Notes: generated by a model not told the origin, from the sequence alone. 64,000 nt of DNA from CAVSJJ01 sp963771015 (GCA_963771015.1 CAVYRN010000002.1:68043-132042), one strand, 5' to 3'; positions 49,501 to 61,197 are shown, counted from the stretch's first letter. Translations and numbers: made by a program.

Positions 49501-52500
49501 GCGAGAAGGTCGCCGTGTGCGCCGTGTTGTCACAGGTGCCCGGGCTCGTGTTCGAGCCCGGGGCGCCGGACGGCAGGCAGGTGAGCCCCGCGGGGAGGGC
49601 GTCGGTGATGACGACCCCGGTGGCGTCCTGGTCGCCGGTGTTCGCGACGTGCAGGGTGTAGTCGATGACCTGGCCGGGGGTCAGCGCGCCGGAGGGACCG
49701 GTCTTGGTGATGGACAGGTCGGGCGCCGCGTCGAGGGTGTCGGTGTCGGAGGCGGTGACGCGGGCGGCGTTGACGGCCGTCGCGGCGGCGGAGTTGATGA
49801 GGGCGTCGACCCCGGCGGGCACCGTGGCGTCGACGCGGACCGTCACGGTCCTCGTCACGCTGGCCCCGCCGCCGGGGAGGCTGCCGACCGCCCAGGTGAG
49901 GGTGCCGTTGCCGCCGACGGCGACCCCGGTGGCGCCGGGCGCCGAGACGAGCGTGGTGTGCGCCGGCATCGCGTCGGACAGCGACGTCGTCACCGCCTCG
50001 ATCCCGCCGGTGTTGCTGAGGGTGAGGGTGTAGGTGAGGAGGTCGCCCGGGGCGGCCGAGGTGACCCCGTCGGTCTTGGTCAGCGTGAGGGTCGGCGCGC
50101 CGCTGATCGGGTCGGTGTCGGAGCCGGTGTTGTTGGTCGGGTTGCGGTCCGGCCCATGGGTGCCGTCCTGGGTCGCCGAGGCCTGGTTGACGATCTGCGT
50201 CACCGACGCGAGCAGCGGGGTGTCGACGGTGACGACGAGCCGGCAGGTGACCGACTGAGCCGGGGTGAGCGACCCGACGGACCAGCTGACGGTCCCGGCG
50301 CTCACCGACCCGGCGGCGCACGTGCCGGTGGCCGGCGCCGAGACGAAGGTCGTGTGGGCCGGGACGGCGTCGGTGGCGGTGACGCCGGTCGCGGTGCGGT
50401 CGCCGAGGTTGGACACGACCACGTCGTAGGTGAGGGTCTGCCCGGGTGAGGCGGTCGCCGCGTGGTCGGTCTTCGTCACGGCCACGTCGGGCGCGGACAC
50501 GGTGAGCGTCGCCGTGTTGCTCGTGCCGGTGACGGGACGCTGGTCGGGGTTGGCGCCGGGCCAGGTGTCGCCGGCCGCGGTGAACGTGTTCTGGACGGCC
50601 TGACCGGCGGTGGCCGTGCTGTTGACCGTGGCGGTGAAGGCGATGGTGTCACTCGCCCCGGCCGGCAGACTGCCGCCGCTGAAGACGAGGGCGGGGTCGC
50701 CCGACGCGCTGGTCAGGGTGAACCCGTGCGTCGAGGCGGTGGTCACCGCGCCGAAGGTCAGCTGGGAGGCGAGCGTGTCGGCGATGCTGGCGTCGTAGGC
50801 CGGACCGGTGCCGTCGTTGGTCACGGTGAGGGTGATGGTCACCGGGTCGTTCACCGCAGCTGTCGCGACGTTGAACGACTTCGTCGCGACGAGGTGGGGT
50901 ACGGCCACGGTCGTCGTGGCGGTCGAGGCCGTGGACACCGTCCCGCCGTCCATCTGCACGGTGGCGCTGTTGACGAGGGCGGCCTGGTCGGTGTTGCCGG
51001 CCACGTTGACCACCGTGGCGCGGTAGGTGATGAGGAACGTGTTGGCCGTCGTGCCGGGTGTCGCCGGGACGGTCGTGTCCCCGGTCCAGCGCCAGGTGAT
51101 CGTCCCGCCGGCGCCGGCCGGCTCGGTGACGACGGCCGGCCCTGGCAGCGTCCCGCCGAAGGCCGAGAAGTCGTATGCCGTCGAGCCGGCCACCATCCGC
51201 TCACCGGCCGGGAGTGCGTCCCGCACGGTGAAGCCGTTCTGGATGTCGCCCTCGGGCAGGGCGACGAGGATCTGGTAGGTCATCGTCTCGCCGATGGCGG
51301 CGTGCGAGCCGGCCGTGTCGGCGAGGTCGCTGCCGATGACGGTCTTGGTCACCCGGGCGAGGGGCTGCACCGAGGCCGCGGAGCTCGCGGCATACGTCCG
51401 TCCTGCGCCGGGCAGCGAGTGCCAGCCGACGGTGGCCGTGTTGGTCACGGCGGTGTTGACGGTGCCGGTCCCACTGAGGGTCGCGGTGAACGTGATCGTG
51501 CACGTGGTCGAGAAGGGGAAGGTCGACCACGACCCGGCAAGGGTGGACCCGGACCAGGCGACCGTGCCGGCCGGGCAGCCCGCCGACTGGCTGGGGGCGC
51601 TCGGCGAGGTGAAGATCGCGGGCAGCGGGTCGCTGAGCGTCGCGTCGAAGGCGGTGTAGGTGGCGGACGTCTTGGGGTTCGCCACCGTGAGGGTGAAGGT
51701 CACCGTGTCGCCGGCGTCCGCGGCCGACGGGGCGACGCTCTTCGCGATCGTCAGCCTGGGCTCGACGACCCGGGTGGTGACGCTCGCCGTCCTGTGCGTC
51801 GCGCCGGTACCCGCCGTGTAGTCGACCCGGGCGGTGTTGATGTTCGACGTCTGGCTGGGGGAGTCATGGTTGGCGGCCACGTCGGCGACAAGGGCCGTGT
51901 AGGTGATGACGATCGTCTCGGCGGTCGAGTTGTCGGTGTCGGTGTTCGTCACCGTGCCGAACGCCGCGCTCAGGGCGCCGGTCCCGACGCCGGTCACGGC
52001 GGCCGGGTTGCCACACACGCCGTTGGTGTCGGCGAGGCCCGCGGAGCAGGTGACCGAGTCGACCGAGGTGACGGTCATCCGGGTGGTACCGCCGGCGAGC
52101 GAGTCGCTGATCGTCACCCCCGGGGTCTGCCCCTCGGGGACGGTGAGGGTGACGGCATAGGTCCCGGACTCACCGATGGTGAGGTTGGTGCCGGTGGTGT
52201 GCGCCGCCGAGCTCGCGACGAGCGCCTTGGAGAGGGCGAGGTCCCGGGTGGTCGCGCTGGCCGAGGCGGTGTCCGGCCGGCCGTCGACCGGGACGAAGTT
52301 GCGCGGCGGGTTGCCGAACGCGTCGTTGGTGGCGCTGTTGGAGTAGAAGTCGAGCGTTGCGGTGTTGCTCATCGTCTGCTTCGGCAGGGCGGTGGAGGAC
52401 ACCTTGAGCGAGTAGACGACCAGGGCGACGTTCGCGCCGCTGGCGTCGGTGCACGTGACGCCGTCGGCGGCGTACGACGTGCAGGCGGGCAGCGGGTCGG

Positions 52501-55109
52501 CCAGGGTGATCCCGGTGCTGGTGAAGAAGGTGGCCGCGGAGCCGGTGTAGGGCAGCGCTGTGCCGGCCCCGTTGATGACCCGGAAGGCCACCGGGGTCGA
52601 GCAGTCGAACCCGGCGGGGCAGGTGTCGTGGACCTTCACCCCATACGCGCCGTTCGCGCCGTGCCCGGCGTTCTCGGCCGTGACGGCGAAGGTCACCGTG
52701 TCGCCGGCGTCGAACCCGCTGGCGCTGGAGGTGTATGCCGTCCCCATGCTCGCGGAGGCGACCGTGCCGCTCGCGAGGGCGGCGGTCGCCGGGGTGAACG
52801 CGACGCCGGACGCCACCGCCGGGGTCGGGGTGTACGTGACCCCGGTCGTGCGATCGGTCGCCACGACGCCCTTGCGGAGCTCGACGGCCGGCTCGGTGAT
52901 CCGCAGCCGGGCGACGTCGGTGTCGGCGGTGACCTGCCCCCGGGTGTTCTTCTGCTGCGACTGGGCCTGGTTGGTGATGAAGAGGTTGTCGGTGAACGGG
53001 TCGCCGGCGACGGTCACGGTCAGCAGGACATCGGCCGTGAGGGTCGTCGCGGTGCCTGGGGTGCTGTAGCGTGCCGTAGGTCAGCTTCACCGCGTTGTTC
53101 GTCGCGTCGACGCTGAGCGTCGGGGCGGGGGCCCCGCTCGCGGTGTGCAGGGTGTCGCTCGGCCCGTAGGACACCTGCCCGGCCGGTGGGACGCCGCTGC
53201 CGGCGGCGTTGAACACGGTGAGCTGCCCCGCGTGGAACATCGGCTGCGGCAGGTAGTCGGTGAGCGAGAACTCCTCGAAGTTGCCGGTCAGCACCGTCTG
53301 CGTCACCCGGTAGGTGACGGTGTCGCCGACGGTGACCTGCAGGGGGTTCGGCAGGCTCGTCGAGCCGTTGACGGCATACACCGTCTTGGTCAGGCCCCCG
53401 GTGCCGATGGTGACCGAGGCCGACGTCGGGTTCGACGTCGCGTTGCCGGTGTCGGCGCCACCGGCGGTGAGGACCTCCGCGGTCGCGGTCGTGTCGTTCG
53501 AGACCACGTCGCCCTGGTTGACCTCGAGGTCGGTGGAGAAGGACGGGTGCGAGCAGGCGTAGGCGCCGCTGATCGTCGTCGTGTAGGTGACCGTGGCGCC
53601 GGCCGGGCCGGCCGAGGCAGCCACCCGGCCGCCGACGAGGACCCCGTCGACCGTGCCGGTGCCGGCCCCGACGGTGGTGGCCGCGCCCGACAGGTCGATC
53701 GCGAGCACCGTGGCGCCCGGGTTGCCGGCGACGGCGCAGACGCTGTCGGTCGTCGCGGTGTAGTCGGCGAGCGGGATGGGGCTGCTGGCAACGGTGCCCC
53801 GACCGTCGTACCAGGCGAACCGCAGGCTGGCCGGGTCGAGTGTCTGTCCGTCGGACACGGCGTCCGAGGCGATCCGCACCTGGCCGAGGCTGTGGTAGTC
53901 GGAGCCGTCGACCTGGAGGGTGTAGCGGAGGGTGTCGCCGGGCAGGTTCGGACCGCCGGGGTGGGTGAGGTTGGCCACCGACTTGCGCACCGCGAGCGAC
54001 CGGTTGGCCCGGGTGACGGTGTTGGAGGTGACGGTGGCACCGGTGACGACGCTGTCCCGGGGGTCCGTCGGGGTCCAGCCGTAGGTCGCCGAGGCCTGGT
54101 TGGTGTCGGTCGTCGACGCGCCGGTGAGGGGGTCGGTCGTCGGGGTGCCGGTGCCGGCGAACGCCGCCGCCACCCAGTAGCGCACGACGACGGAGGCGTC
54201 GGTCCCGCCGGTCCCGGTGACGCTGGGGAAGGACACGACGAGGTCGGCCGCCGACCCGCTGTGCGGAGCGCCGGTCGCGGGCGCGGTGGTGACCGTGCCC
54301 CCGGCGCTGGGGGTGGCGGAGACGAAGGCGACATCGGCGGGGAGCCGGTCGGTGATGGTGAAGCCGGTGAGGGTCTGCCCGGGCGCGACCGAGGCGTTGA
54401 CCGTGTAGGTGCGGACGTAGTTGGGGCCGGTCGCCGTCTCGCCCTCGGGTGAGCTGTCGGACTTGGCCAAGGTGACGACGGTCGGCGTGAGGGTCGCGGT
54501 CGCCGGAGTGGGCTGGACGATCGCGGGCGCGGCACCGGTGGGGTCGTTGCCGTACTGGAAGCCCGCGGTGGCTCGCACGGTCAGGGCAGTCCCCGCGTCG
54601 GCGAGGGTGGACAGGGTGGTGTTGACGGTGACGGTCGCCGGCGGCTGGTCCGGGGCGAAGGAGCCGAAGGGGAGCTGGACGACGTCGAGCTCGGTGCCCG
54701 CCGGGCACGCGACCGACAGCCCGGTCAGCGGGTGGGTGACCGCTGCGCCGGTGCAGGTGATGCGGGTGACGGCGAGCGGCCCGTTCGCGAAGGTGGCCGA
54801 GACGTAGGCCAGACCGTCGTTGCCGTCGGCGCCGCCGGTCGGCAGGGACACATCGAGGTACGGGCCGTAGCCGGTCGTGGTCGCGGAGGTGTTGTCGAAG
54901 GTGACCTGGAGGGGAACCGACGCGCCGATGAACGGGCTCGAGGGGACGCCCAGCGTCGCCGTGGGTACGGCGTCACCGGCGGCGTGGGCGGGCGGGGCGC
55001 CGGCGACCGTCAGGACGAACGCGGAGGTCGCCGCAAGCGTCAGGACGGTGGCGATGGATAGCGCCCGGGTGCGGGCATGACGAAGAAGACTGGTGCCGGG
55101 TCCGGCCAT
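46541..55109 (-). CDS. giant DUF11-repeat surface protein with LAFTG sorting signal, split by one frameshift
   Basis: One 8.57 kb gene in two frames: 55109 to about 53070 (N-terminal ~680 residues) and about 53070 to 46541 (~2,175 residues). The start has a signal peptide (VLTLAATSAFVLTVAGAPPA, then HAA). About fourteen or more beta-sandwich repeats follow, typified by VTKTDGASTATPGQSLTYLV and VTNTGDQDTSAATVVDTLPA, the DUF11 pattern. The C-terminus is GLAFTGFDARVG, one hydrophobic helix and GRRRRWHPGVS; LAxTG is the motif used by actinobacterial class E sortases. The shift lies at 53064-53075: ...KLTYG in one frame continues as STPGTATTLTADVLLTVTV in the other. Sequencing error, decay and phase variation cannot be separated from sequence. 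Probably an adhesin or surface-layer fibre. Confidence 0.82.
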
Positions 55110-55260
55110 GACGTGCGTCCCTCTCGGATAGGCGGCCTCGCCCTACCGGGGCGGTGGTGGCGGCCGTGAGGGAGTGGTCGTCAAAGACAACTGGAGACGA
55201 TGCTATTTGCGCGAGGCCGGTCGCGCCTGGTCCGAACGGGCGAGTCTGCCTGGACTTTCG

Positions 55261-56166
55261 TCACACCGTCGGGCGCCGGAACCGGTGGGCCAGCTGCGGG
55301 TCGGACTCCCACCAGGGGCGGTCCAGCATCGGGTCTTCCGTGGCGTTGCGGGGGGCTGTGGCTGGGGCTTCGGCTGGGGCTCCGGCCGCGACCGATCGCT
55401 CGGCCTCGAGCCGGTCGAGCCGGGCATCGGTCTCGCGGGCCTCGGCCTCGTCGGCGCGCATCCACTGGACCATGACGGCGAAGAGCACCGGGACGCCGAC
55501 CGACTCGGCCGCGGCCAGCAGCGCCCCGCCGGCGACCCAGTCGATGCTCGTCATGACGACGATGCCCGGGATCGCGTCGGCGACGCTGTCGGCGATGGCG
55601 AAGAAGGTGCGCAGCCCGGGCGTGCACCAGCCCGGTAGGAGGTCCTCGGACAGCAGCGGAAGGTTGACGAGCAGGCCGACGACGAGGACGGCGACCTGGA
55701 GCAGCGCCCAGGGGGCGTCGCCGGTGCGGGCGGCGGCATACCAGCCGGTGGTGAAGGTGAGCGTGACGACCGCTGCGGCGACGACGGACGCGAGCGCGGG
55801 GAACATCAGGGCCCGGGCCGCTGCGCCGCGGAGCCATCGGACCTGGCGGCCCCTCTGTCGCTCCCAGAGGCCGATCGGGTCGCCGAGGGCCAGCCCGAGC
55901 GGTACGACGGCCGTCGTCAGGCCGACGGAGAGGGTGCCCATCCAGTTGAGGGACCCCCGGTATGCCGCCGGCGCGCCGTTGGCCGACCAGGCCAGGACCA
56001 CCGTGCCGGCGAGGAAGGAGGCGGAGCGCCACGCGGGCCAAGGGTGGTTCGCGTGGCGGGCCGCGCGCAGGAGGAACAGGTAGGCGGCGGCCAGGATCAC
56101 CGGGAGCACGAGCAGCGGGGTGAGCGACCACTCGGTCACCAGGCTGGCCGGGGTGAGGGGAGCCAT
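55261..56166 (-). CDS. cytochrome c oxidase assembly protein-like membrane protein (CtaG/DUF family)
   Basis: A 301-residue protein with about seven helices, of the caa3-type CtaG family linked to copper delivery to cytochrome oxidase. Markers are AWSANGAPAAYRGSLNWMGT, LGDPIGLWERQRGR, FTTGWYAAARTGDAPW and ADAIPGIVVMTSIDWVAGG. The copper-ligand His residues of classical members are few here, so the role is uncertain. A charged C-terminal tail (MRADEAEARETDARLDRLEA) is cytoplasmic. ATG at 56166 (MAPLTPASLV). It is unlinked to oxidase genes in the window. Confidence 0.78.
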   Translation of the reverse strand: MAPLTPASLVTEWSLTPLLVLPVILAAAYLFLLRAARHANHPWPAWRSASFLAGTVVLAWSANGAPAAYRGSLNWMGTLSVGLTTAVVPLGLALGDPIGLWERQRGRQVRWLRGAAARALMFPALASVVAAAVVTLTFTTGWYAAARTGDAPWALLQVAVLVVGLLVNLPLLSEDLLPGWCTPGLRTFFAIADSVADAIPGIVVMTSIDWVAGGALLAAAESVGVPVLFAVMVQWMRADEAEARETDARLDRLEAERSVAAGAPAEAPATAPRNATEDPMLDRPWWESDPQLAHRFRRPTV

Positions 56167-56272
56167 GGCGCCAGAGTCTGGGAGTGCGCGCTGACTGTTC
56201 GCTGGGAGGCTGGGCGCTCGCGCGTCGCCCGGGTCCGGCGGCGGGGAGCCGGCGATGGCTAGGATCGGCACT

Positions 56273-56300
56273 GCTCCGCGGCCCAGCGTGGCCGCGGAGC
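56273..56300 (+). promoter_or_regulatory. promoter and leader hairpin of tRNA-Lys
   Basis: A perfect 11-bp stem (GCTCCGCGGCC, six-base loop, GGCCGCGGAGC) ends four bases before the tRNA. TAGGAT at about 56258-56263 is a plausible -10 element, which would place the hairpin in the 5' leader of the precursor, beside the RNase P site. A convincing -35 is not seen. Confidence 0.4.
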
Positions 56301-56304
56301 GCCA

Positions 56305-56380
56305 GGGCCTCTAGCTCAACTGGCAGAGCTGCGGACTTTTAATCCGTAGGTTGTGGGTTCGAGCCCCACGGGGCCCACCA
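56305..56380 (+). tRNA. tRNA-Lys(TTT), CCA encoded
   Basis: A complete cloverleaf: acceptor GGGCCTC with GGGGCCC (one G-T pair), D arm GCTC/GAGC, anticodon stem GCGGA/TCCGT around the loop CTTTTAA (anticodon TTT), T arm GTGGG/CCCAC with TTCGAGC, discriminator A and encoded CCA. An integrase gene points at its 3' end 82 bases away, so the 3' half is the probable attachment site of the element that follows. Confidence 0.96.
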
Positions 56381-56461
56381 TTTCCGCAGGTCAGCGGCCT
56401 GCGGTGGCTCGATCGGTCGACCCAAAGCGGCGTGCAGGACACATGGCAGGACACATGCCGA

Positions 56462-57644
56462 TCACGCGCGTCCTCGGCATCGCGGGGCCGCGGACGCTGG
56501 TCGTCGTCGAGGCGACTCGAGCGCCACTGCGAGCTCGGGCGAGACCGCCCGCCGGCCCATGTACACGTCCTGGGTCATCGAGATCCTGGAGTGGCCCAGC
56601 TGGTCGGCGATCATCCGGGCGCTCGCTCCCTTGCTGTCGAGGAGGGTGGCGACCGTCTTGCGGAAGGTGTGCGGCGTGACCCACTCGTACTCGGTGCCGG
56701 CCCGCGCCCGACGGAACGCGGCGCCGACGTTGTTCCGGTCGCGATAGCCGCCGAGGGCGTCGGCGAAGACCGGCCCATCCGGTGCTCGCCAAGCCGGGTG
56801 CGCCGCGCCTCGAGCATCGTCAGGCACCAGCCCGGGAGCACCAAGACCCGCTGCGACGAGCGGGACTTCGGTCGCGAGGCGACGAGGCCCTTGCCCCTGA
56901 CCCGGATGACGGTCCGCTCGACACGAAGCGACCCACGGTCGGGGTCGATGTCGCTCCACCGCACCCCGAGCGCCTCGCCGAGCCGAAGGCCCGTGCCGAG
57001 GATGAAGCGCGCCAGGTCGGGTAGGTCGTGACGGCGGGCGAACTCGTCGGCGTCGAGGATGTCGAGCCACTCGCGGATCTGCGCCGGCGTCATGGCCTTG
57101 GCCGTCCGGTCGCGGTCGAGCTCGAGAGGCGTGGTGTCGCGCACCGGGTTGAAGGGAAGGCCTCCCTGCCGGACGAGCCATCCGCAGATGCCCGAGAGGA
57201 CGGTGCGACACAGCTTGGCGGTCGAGTAGCCCTTCGTGCGCAGCACGTGCTGGAGGAAGCGGTCCACGCGTGGGCACGGTGAGCTCGCCGAGGCGCAGTC
57301 CCCCGAGTGCCGGGCCGGATGTGCCTCTCGACGGCGTGCCGGTAGAGGTCGAGTGTGGAGGCGCTCCGCGTGCCCGCGTCGACGCGCTCCTCGAGAACCT
57401 CGAGCCAGGCATCGGCCGCCTCGCCCAGCGACGACGAGGCGCTGAAGCCCGGCTCGTCCCCGACGGTCAGTGCCAGCTCGAGCGCCTTCATGACGTCGCG
57501 TCGGGCGGCTGCGCGCGTCGCGGCATTGCGCCGAATTCGACGCCGACGACCCGAGTAGTCGCGGTAGTAGAGCATCGCGACGACGCTCTTCCCCTCCTTC
57601 GAGTAGGTGACCTCGCCGTACTCCCCCAACCCGAGTCGCCTCAC
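56462..57644 (-). pseudogene. int: AICE tyrosine integrase, several frameshifts
   Basis: Site-specific recombinase for the tRNA-Lys site. Pieces in order: N-terminal arm-binding part (GEVTYSKEGKSVVAMLYYRD) from a GTG at 57644; core-binding domain (LGGLRLGELTVP, then VDRFLQHVLRTKGYSTAKLC); catalytic domain with Arg in ILGTGLRLGEALGVRWSDID, then VTPHTFRKTVATLLDSKGAS (HxxR) and LGHSRISMTQDVYMGRR (His and nucleophile Tyr). Frame changes occur near 57320, 57275 and 56785. All active-site residues survive, so single-base sequencing errors are as likely as decay. The GTG overlaps the xis stop. Confidence 0.8.
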
Positions 57645-57844
57645 GAAGCGACCTCCGTCGACAGGCCGGCCACCCAGGCCTTGACGTCCTCGGGGCGGTA
57701 CCGCAGCCGGCGGCCGACTCGCCGTCCGGGAGGGCCGACCCCCTGCCCTCGCCACGAGTAGAGCGTCTGGACCGGAACCCCGAGGTAGTAGCTCGCGTCC
57801 TCGACGCTCCAGAGCCGGTCCTCGGCCAGCGCCTGGTCGTTCAT
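57641..57844 (-). CDS. xis: excisionase / MerR-like helix-turn-helix protein
   Basis: A 67-residue DNA-binding protein, intact: RLWSVEDASYYLGVPVQTLY, then SWRGQGVGPPGRRVGRRLRY and a final helix DVKAWVAGLS. This is the winged-helix excisionase fold standard next to AICE integrases, needed to excise the element. Its stop overlaps the integrase start (GTGA) and it lies ten bases after the rep stop. Confidence 0.88.
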   Translation of the reverse strand: MNDQALAEDRLWSVEDASYYLGVPVQTLYSWRGQGVGPPGRRVGRRLRYRPEDVKAWVAGLSTEVAS

Positions 57845-57854
57845 CCGGCTGCCC

Positions 57855-59369
57855 TCATCGCCGATGGCCCGACGGTTGCCGAACGACTATCCACAGGCGG
57901 GTCTGCGACCCGGCGAGGGTCTTGGCGTGCTCGTACTGCTCGCGCCAGCGGCGCCGCTCGAGGACGGTCTCCATGAGGACGGCGGCGGAGGTGCCCCCGT
58001 GGCACACGACCGCGGACCAGACGAATCGCGCCTCGCCGTCGCCGAGGTGACCTCGGCGGCCATCCGTCGAGCCGACTCGACCTCGATGCCCGCGGCCTCG
58101 AGCGCCTCTCGCACCACGGCGGCGCGGTCGGCCTTGTGGTCGGCGCAGGGTCTTGCCGGACCAGCCACGGGAGACGAGGACGCGGCGGCCACCGACGCCG
58201 AGGTGCTCCCGGTCGTGCGCCTTGCTCGGGCACCGGCCGGGGACGAGCCCGGGGCCGGCGTTGCGCGGCTGGACGCCGAAGCGGAGCCAGTTGGCGCAGT
58301 CGGGCGAGCACGGCAGCCAGCGGACCTCGTCGTGGAGCCGGTCGATGTGCGCCTCGTATGCCGCGTCGGCTGCCTCGCCGGCGTAGGTCTCGCCGACGGC
58401 CTTGGTGAGGTACTTGGTGAGGTAGCGGACGGACCGATCCGCGTCGGGGGTGCCGGCGAGGAGGCCCTTGACGTCGAGCTGGGGGCCGAACCGCATGACG
58501 TGCTCGGCTGCGGCGTCCTCGTCGTCGTCGAGCGGGCGAGGGCGTCGGCCCAGGTCGGCAGCGGCTGCCCGGTGGTCGGGTCGAGGTAGTCGAGGCCGTC
58601 CCACACCGGGTCGCTCGTCGACGTAGACCGGTGTGCTCGATCTGCGGCCACCAGATCTGGTGGTAGGTGGCGCGTGGTGACCTCCTTGATCGATGGCCCG
58701 GGGGATGGCGCCGCGGAGCGCGACGTGGAAGTGCGGCGCGAGCCGACGCTGCCCCTCGACGGCGCCGAAGTACTGGACCTTGTAGCCGGCGCAGCGGCGC
58801 AGGTTCTGGAACCAGCGGTCGAGGAGCCTGGGGAAGTGCAGCGCGTCGAGGGCGGCGCGTCGGTAGTCGTACCGCGCCGGGTCTCTCGGCACGCCGGCTC
58901 CCGGGACGATCCGGCCGTAGCCGGGCAGGGTCAGGGTGACGAACATCGACGGCCGGTAGGTGCGGCCGTCCGGGGCTTCGAAGACCTGGCCGATCGTGCG
59001 GTCCTCCTGCGGGCGCCTGGGGAGGTCGGGGGCGTCGGCGCGGCGCCGGGTGGACCGGGTGGCCCGGTCGGGCTCCTCGTCCTCGCGGCCGGTCCTTCGT
59101 CCGGCGGTCCTCGGCGTCGGAGCGGGTCGTCGGAGCTCGGGTTCCTCCTCGAGGTGCCACCCGTCGAGGCACTGGGTCATCCGCAGCGCGCGGGCCTTGG
59201 CGGCACAGGACGGGCAGCGCGACTCCCGGGTGGACTGGCAGGGCAGGGCGACGAGCGCGGCCTCGCCGGTCTCGGTGTCGATGACCCGGCGGATCAGGGG
59301 GCGGACGCAGACCCGCTCCTTGATGGCGAGCTCCCGCACCGCGTCGACGGGGGGCTCAGACGGCCTCAT
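57855..59369 (-). pseudogene. AICE replication initiator (RepSA-like), several frameshifts
   Basis: Rolling-circle-type initiator of pSAM2-like elements. The ATG at 59369 begins MRPSEPPVDAVRELAIKERV. Visible parts are a zinc-binding segment (ALPCQSTRESRCPSCAAKAR), FVTLTLPGYGRI, PHFHVALRGAIPRA (the HxH metal site) and RSVRYLTKYLTKAVGETYAG. C-terminal CSPDCANWLRFG and CPSKAHDREHLGVGGRRVL are typical of the family. The central part (about 58540-58690) and the C-terminus (about 58040-58150) continue only by switching frames, requiring at least four indels. Confidence 0.75.
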
Positions 59370-59757
59370 CGAGCTTCTCCCTACCGGGGCGCAGGGCGGA
59401 GGTGACGACCGACTCCAGCGCCATGCCGGCCTGCAGCCGGCGTCGAGCTCGGGGCGCTGGTCGGGGTCGAGCCCGCCCCAGATGCCGTACTCCTCGCCGT
59501 ACAGCAGCGCGGCGCCGAGGCAGATCGCCCGCGGACCGGGCAGCGCAGGCAGATGTTCCGGGCGCGCCGGGCACCCAGAGAGCGGGGGTCGTCGAACCAG
59601 CCGTCGGTGGCATCCGTGGCGCAGCGGCCCCGCAGCTTCCAGTCCGGCGCGGCCAGCCGGCGCCGCGGTGCTGGGGTTGGCCACCCGCACGTGGGCGAGG
59701 GGGACGCCGTAGTCGCGCTGCCACACGCCGGCGGGGTCCACGAGTGAGGCGGCTCAT
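59356..59757 (-). pseudogene. WhiB-like iron-sulphur transcription factor on the AICE, frameshifted
   Basis: Across three frames the minus strand encodes VWQRDYGVPLAHVRVANPST, GRCATDATDGWFDDP, NICLRCPV, AICLGAALLYGEEYGIWGGL and AGMALESVVTSALRPGREKL. The four Cys (one upstream, then CxxCx5C) and GIWGG turn are the WhiB signature; such proteins hold a 4Fe-4S cluster and bind the housekeeping sigma factor. It overlaps rep by 14 bases and the traB stop by four, so it is part of the transfer operon. At least three single-base shifts (near 59740, 59535 and 59430) split it. Confidence 0.75.
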
Positions 59758-61197
59758 GCCACCGCTCCTTGGTCTGGCTCGGTCGCGGGCTGCGGATGCG
59801 CCGCCGCGAGGTCGCGGGAGAGGCGCAGGATGTCGTCGTCGGTGAGGTAGGCCGAGCGGACCCGGCGGATGTCGCGGGTTCCCTCGGTGCGCACGTAGGC
59901 GACGCCGGGGGTGAGCTCGGAGATGTGGTCGGCCAGGGCGCCTCGCTCGCGGGCTCCGTCGCCGAGGACCATGTCGACCTGGACGGGGTTGTCCAGGCGC
60001 ATCGCGATGCGGGTGGGGAACAGGTCGCGCCAGGAGACGACGTCCTTGCCGGGGTCCTGGACGGCGGCGATGACGGTGATGCCGACCGCTCGGCCCTGGG
60101 TGAGCAGCAGCCCGAGGGCGTGCTCGATCCGGCGGACGACGGTCCGCTCGGCGAACGCGGTCAGGGTGGCGCAGCTCGTCGATGACGACGATGATGTGCG
60201 GGCTGTCCGGCTGGGGGTGTGCTTGCGCACGCCGTCGGTGGCCAGGGCGAGGCTGCGGCGGGTCTTGAGGTCGACGGCCTCCTCGAGCAGGTCGCACATG
60301 GCCTCGGGGACGCCCGCCCTCGAACCGTTCGAAGACGCCGCGGCCGAGGCCGAGCTCCATGCCGCCCTTCGGGTCGAGCGCCCACACCTGGACCCAGCGG
60401 TCGCGGATCGCCGGCGCCAGACCGTGCAGCAGGGACCACAGCACCGAGCCCTTGCCCGCGCCGGTGGCGCCGGCGATCAGCGCGTGGGTGCCCTCGACCC
60501 GGAACCGCCAGGGGCGGTCGTCGTCGCCGAGGCCGATGGGTATGCCGGCCAGCGTCACCTCGCCGATGCGCATCGGGGCGATCACCGGCTCGAGGGGGTC
60601 GTGCCGGCGCAGCTCGAGCCAGACCCGGCCCGGCCGGTCGAGGACGACCCGGGCGCCCTCGGCCCGGAAGGCGTGAGCGACGGCGTCGGCGCGGGCGGCG
60701 ACGTCGTCCGGGGTGAGCCCGACCGGGAGCCTGAGCAGCAGCCGGTCGATGCCGGAGCCGGCGAAGCGGAGCCGGCGCAGCCGCGGGATCTTGCGGTCGC
60801 GGCCGCGGCCGACGAAGGTTCCTCGCGGCCAGGCCACCAGGCCGCAGCGGGAGGCGACGTAGGTCCATCGGAGCCGGTACCACGGGCCCCGCCACATCGC
60901 CGCCAGCCTCGGCGCGGCCAGCCGCCGGAACGAGGCCGGCGCCCTGCAGCCGCCACCCGACCAGGCCGGCCCGCGACCAGGGCGAGACCACCAGCGCCAC
61001 GCCGGGCCGAAGCGCCAGAGGAGAGCCACCGATCGGCGCGACGCCGCGAGGGCGAGCCAGAGGTTGCGCGCCAGGTGGGCGGCAACGGCATACCCAGCCT
61101 GGAGGGTGAGCCACGGCAGCGGCCGGCTCCTTCGGCGACCATGGCGACCGGGTCGTCGGTGTCGAACCACTGCTCGGACTCGCGTGTGCTGTCTCAT
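59754..61197 (-). pseudogene. FtsK/SpoIIIE-type DNA translocase (TraB/TraSA-like), frameshifted
   Basis: The single transfer protein of AICEs, a membrane-associated hexameric pump moving double-stranded DNA. The ATG at 61197 starts MRQHTR, continuing in another frame as ESEQWFDTDDPVAMVAEG. A region with hydrophobic stretches follows, then VEGTHALIAGATGAGKGSVL (Walker A GATGAGKGS), WALDPKGGMELGLGRGVFE, AVQDPGKDVVSWRDLFPTRI and DHISELTPGVAYVRTEGTRD. Several frame changes occur (near 61180, 60925-60960, 60315, 60215 and 60165). The ATG overlaps the stop of the small upstream gene. Confidence 0.78.

Noticed and set aside
45980..50449. Very long plus-strand reading frame (about 1,490 codons) and others up to 54452
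   Set aside because: They lie antisense to the DUF11 surface protein; repeated high-GC codons on the minus strand keep the opposite frame open. The composition is Gly/Arg/Val/Asp-rich without domains.
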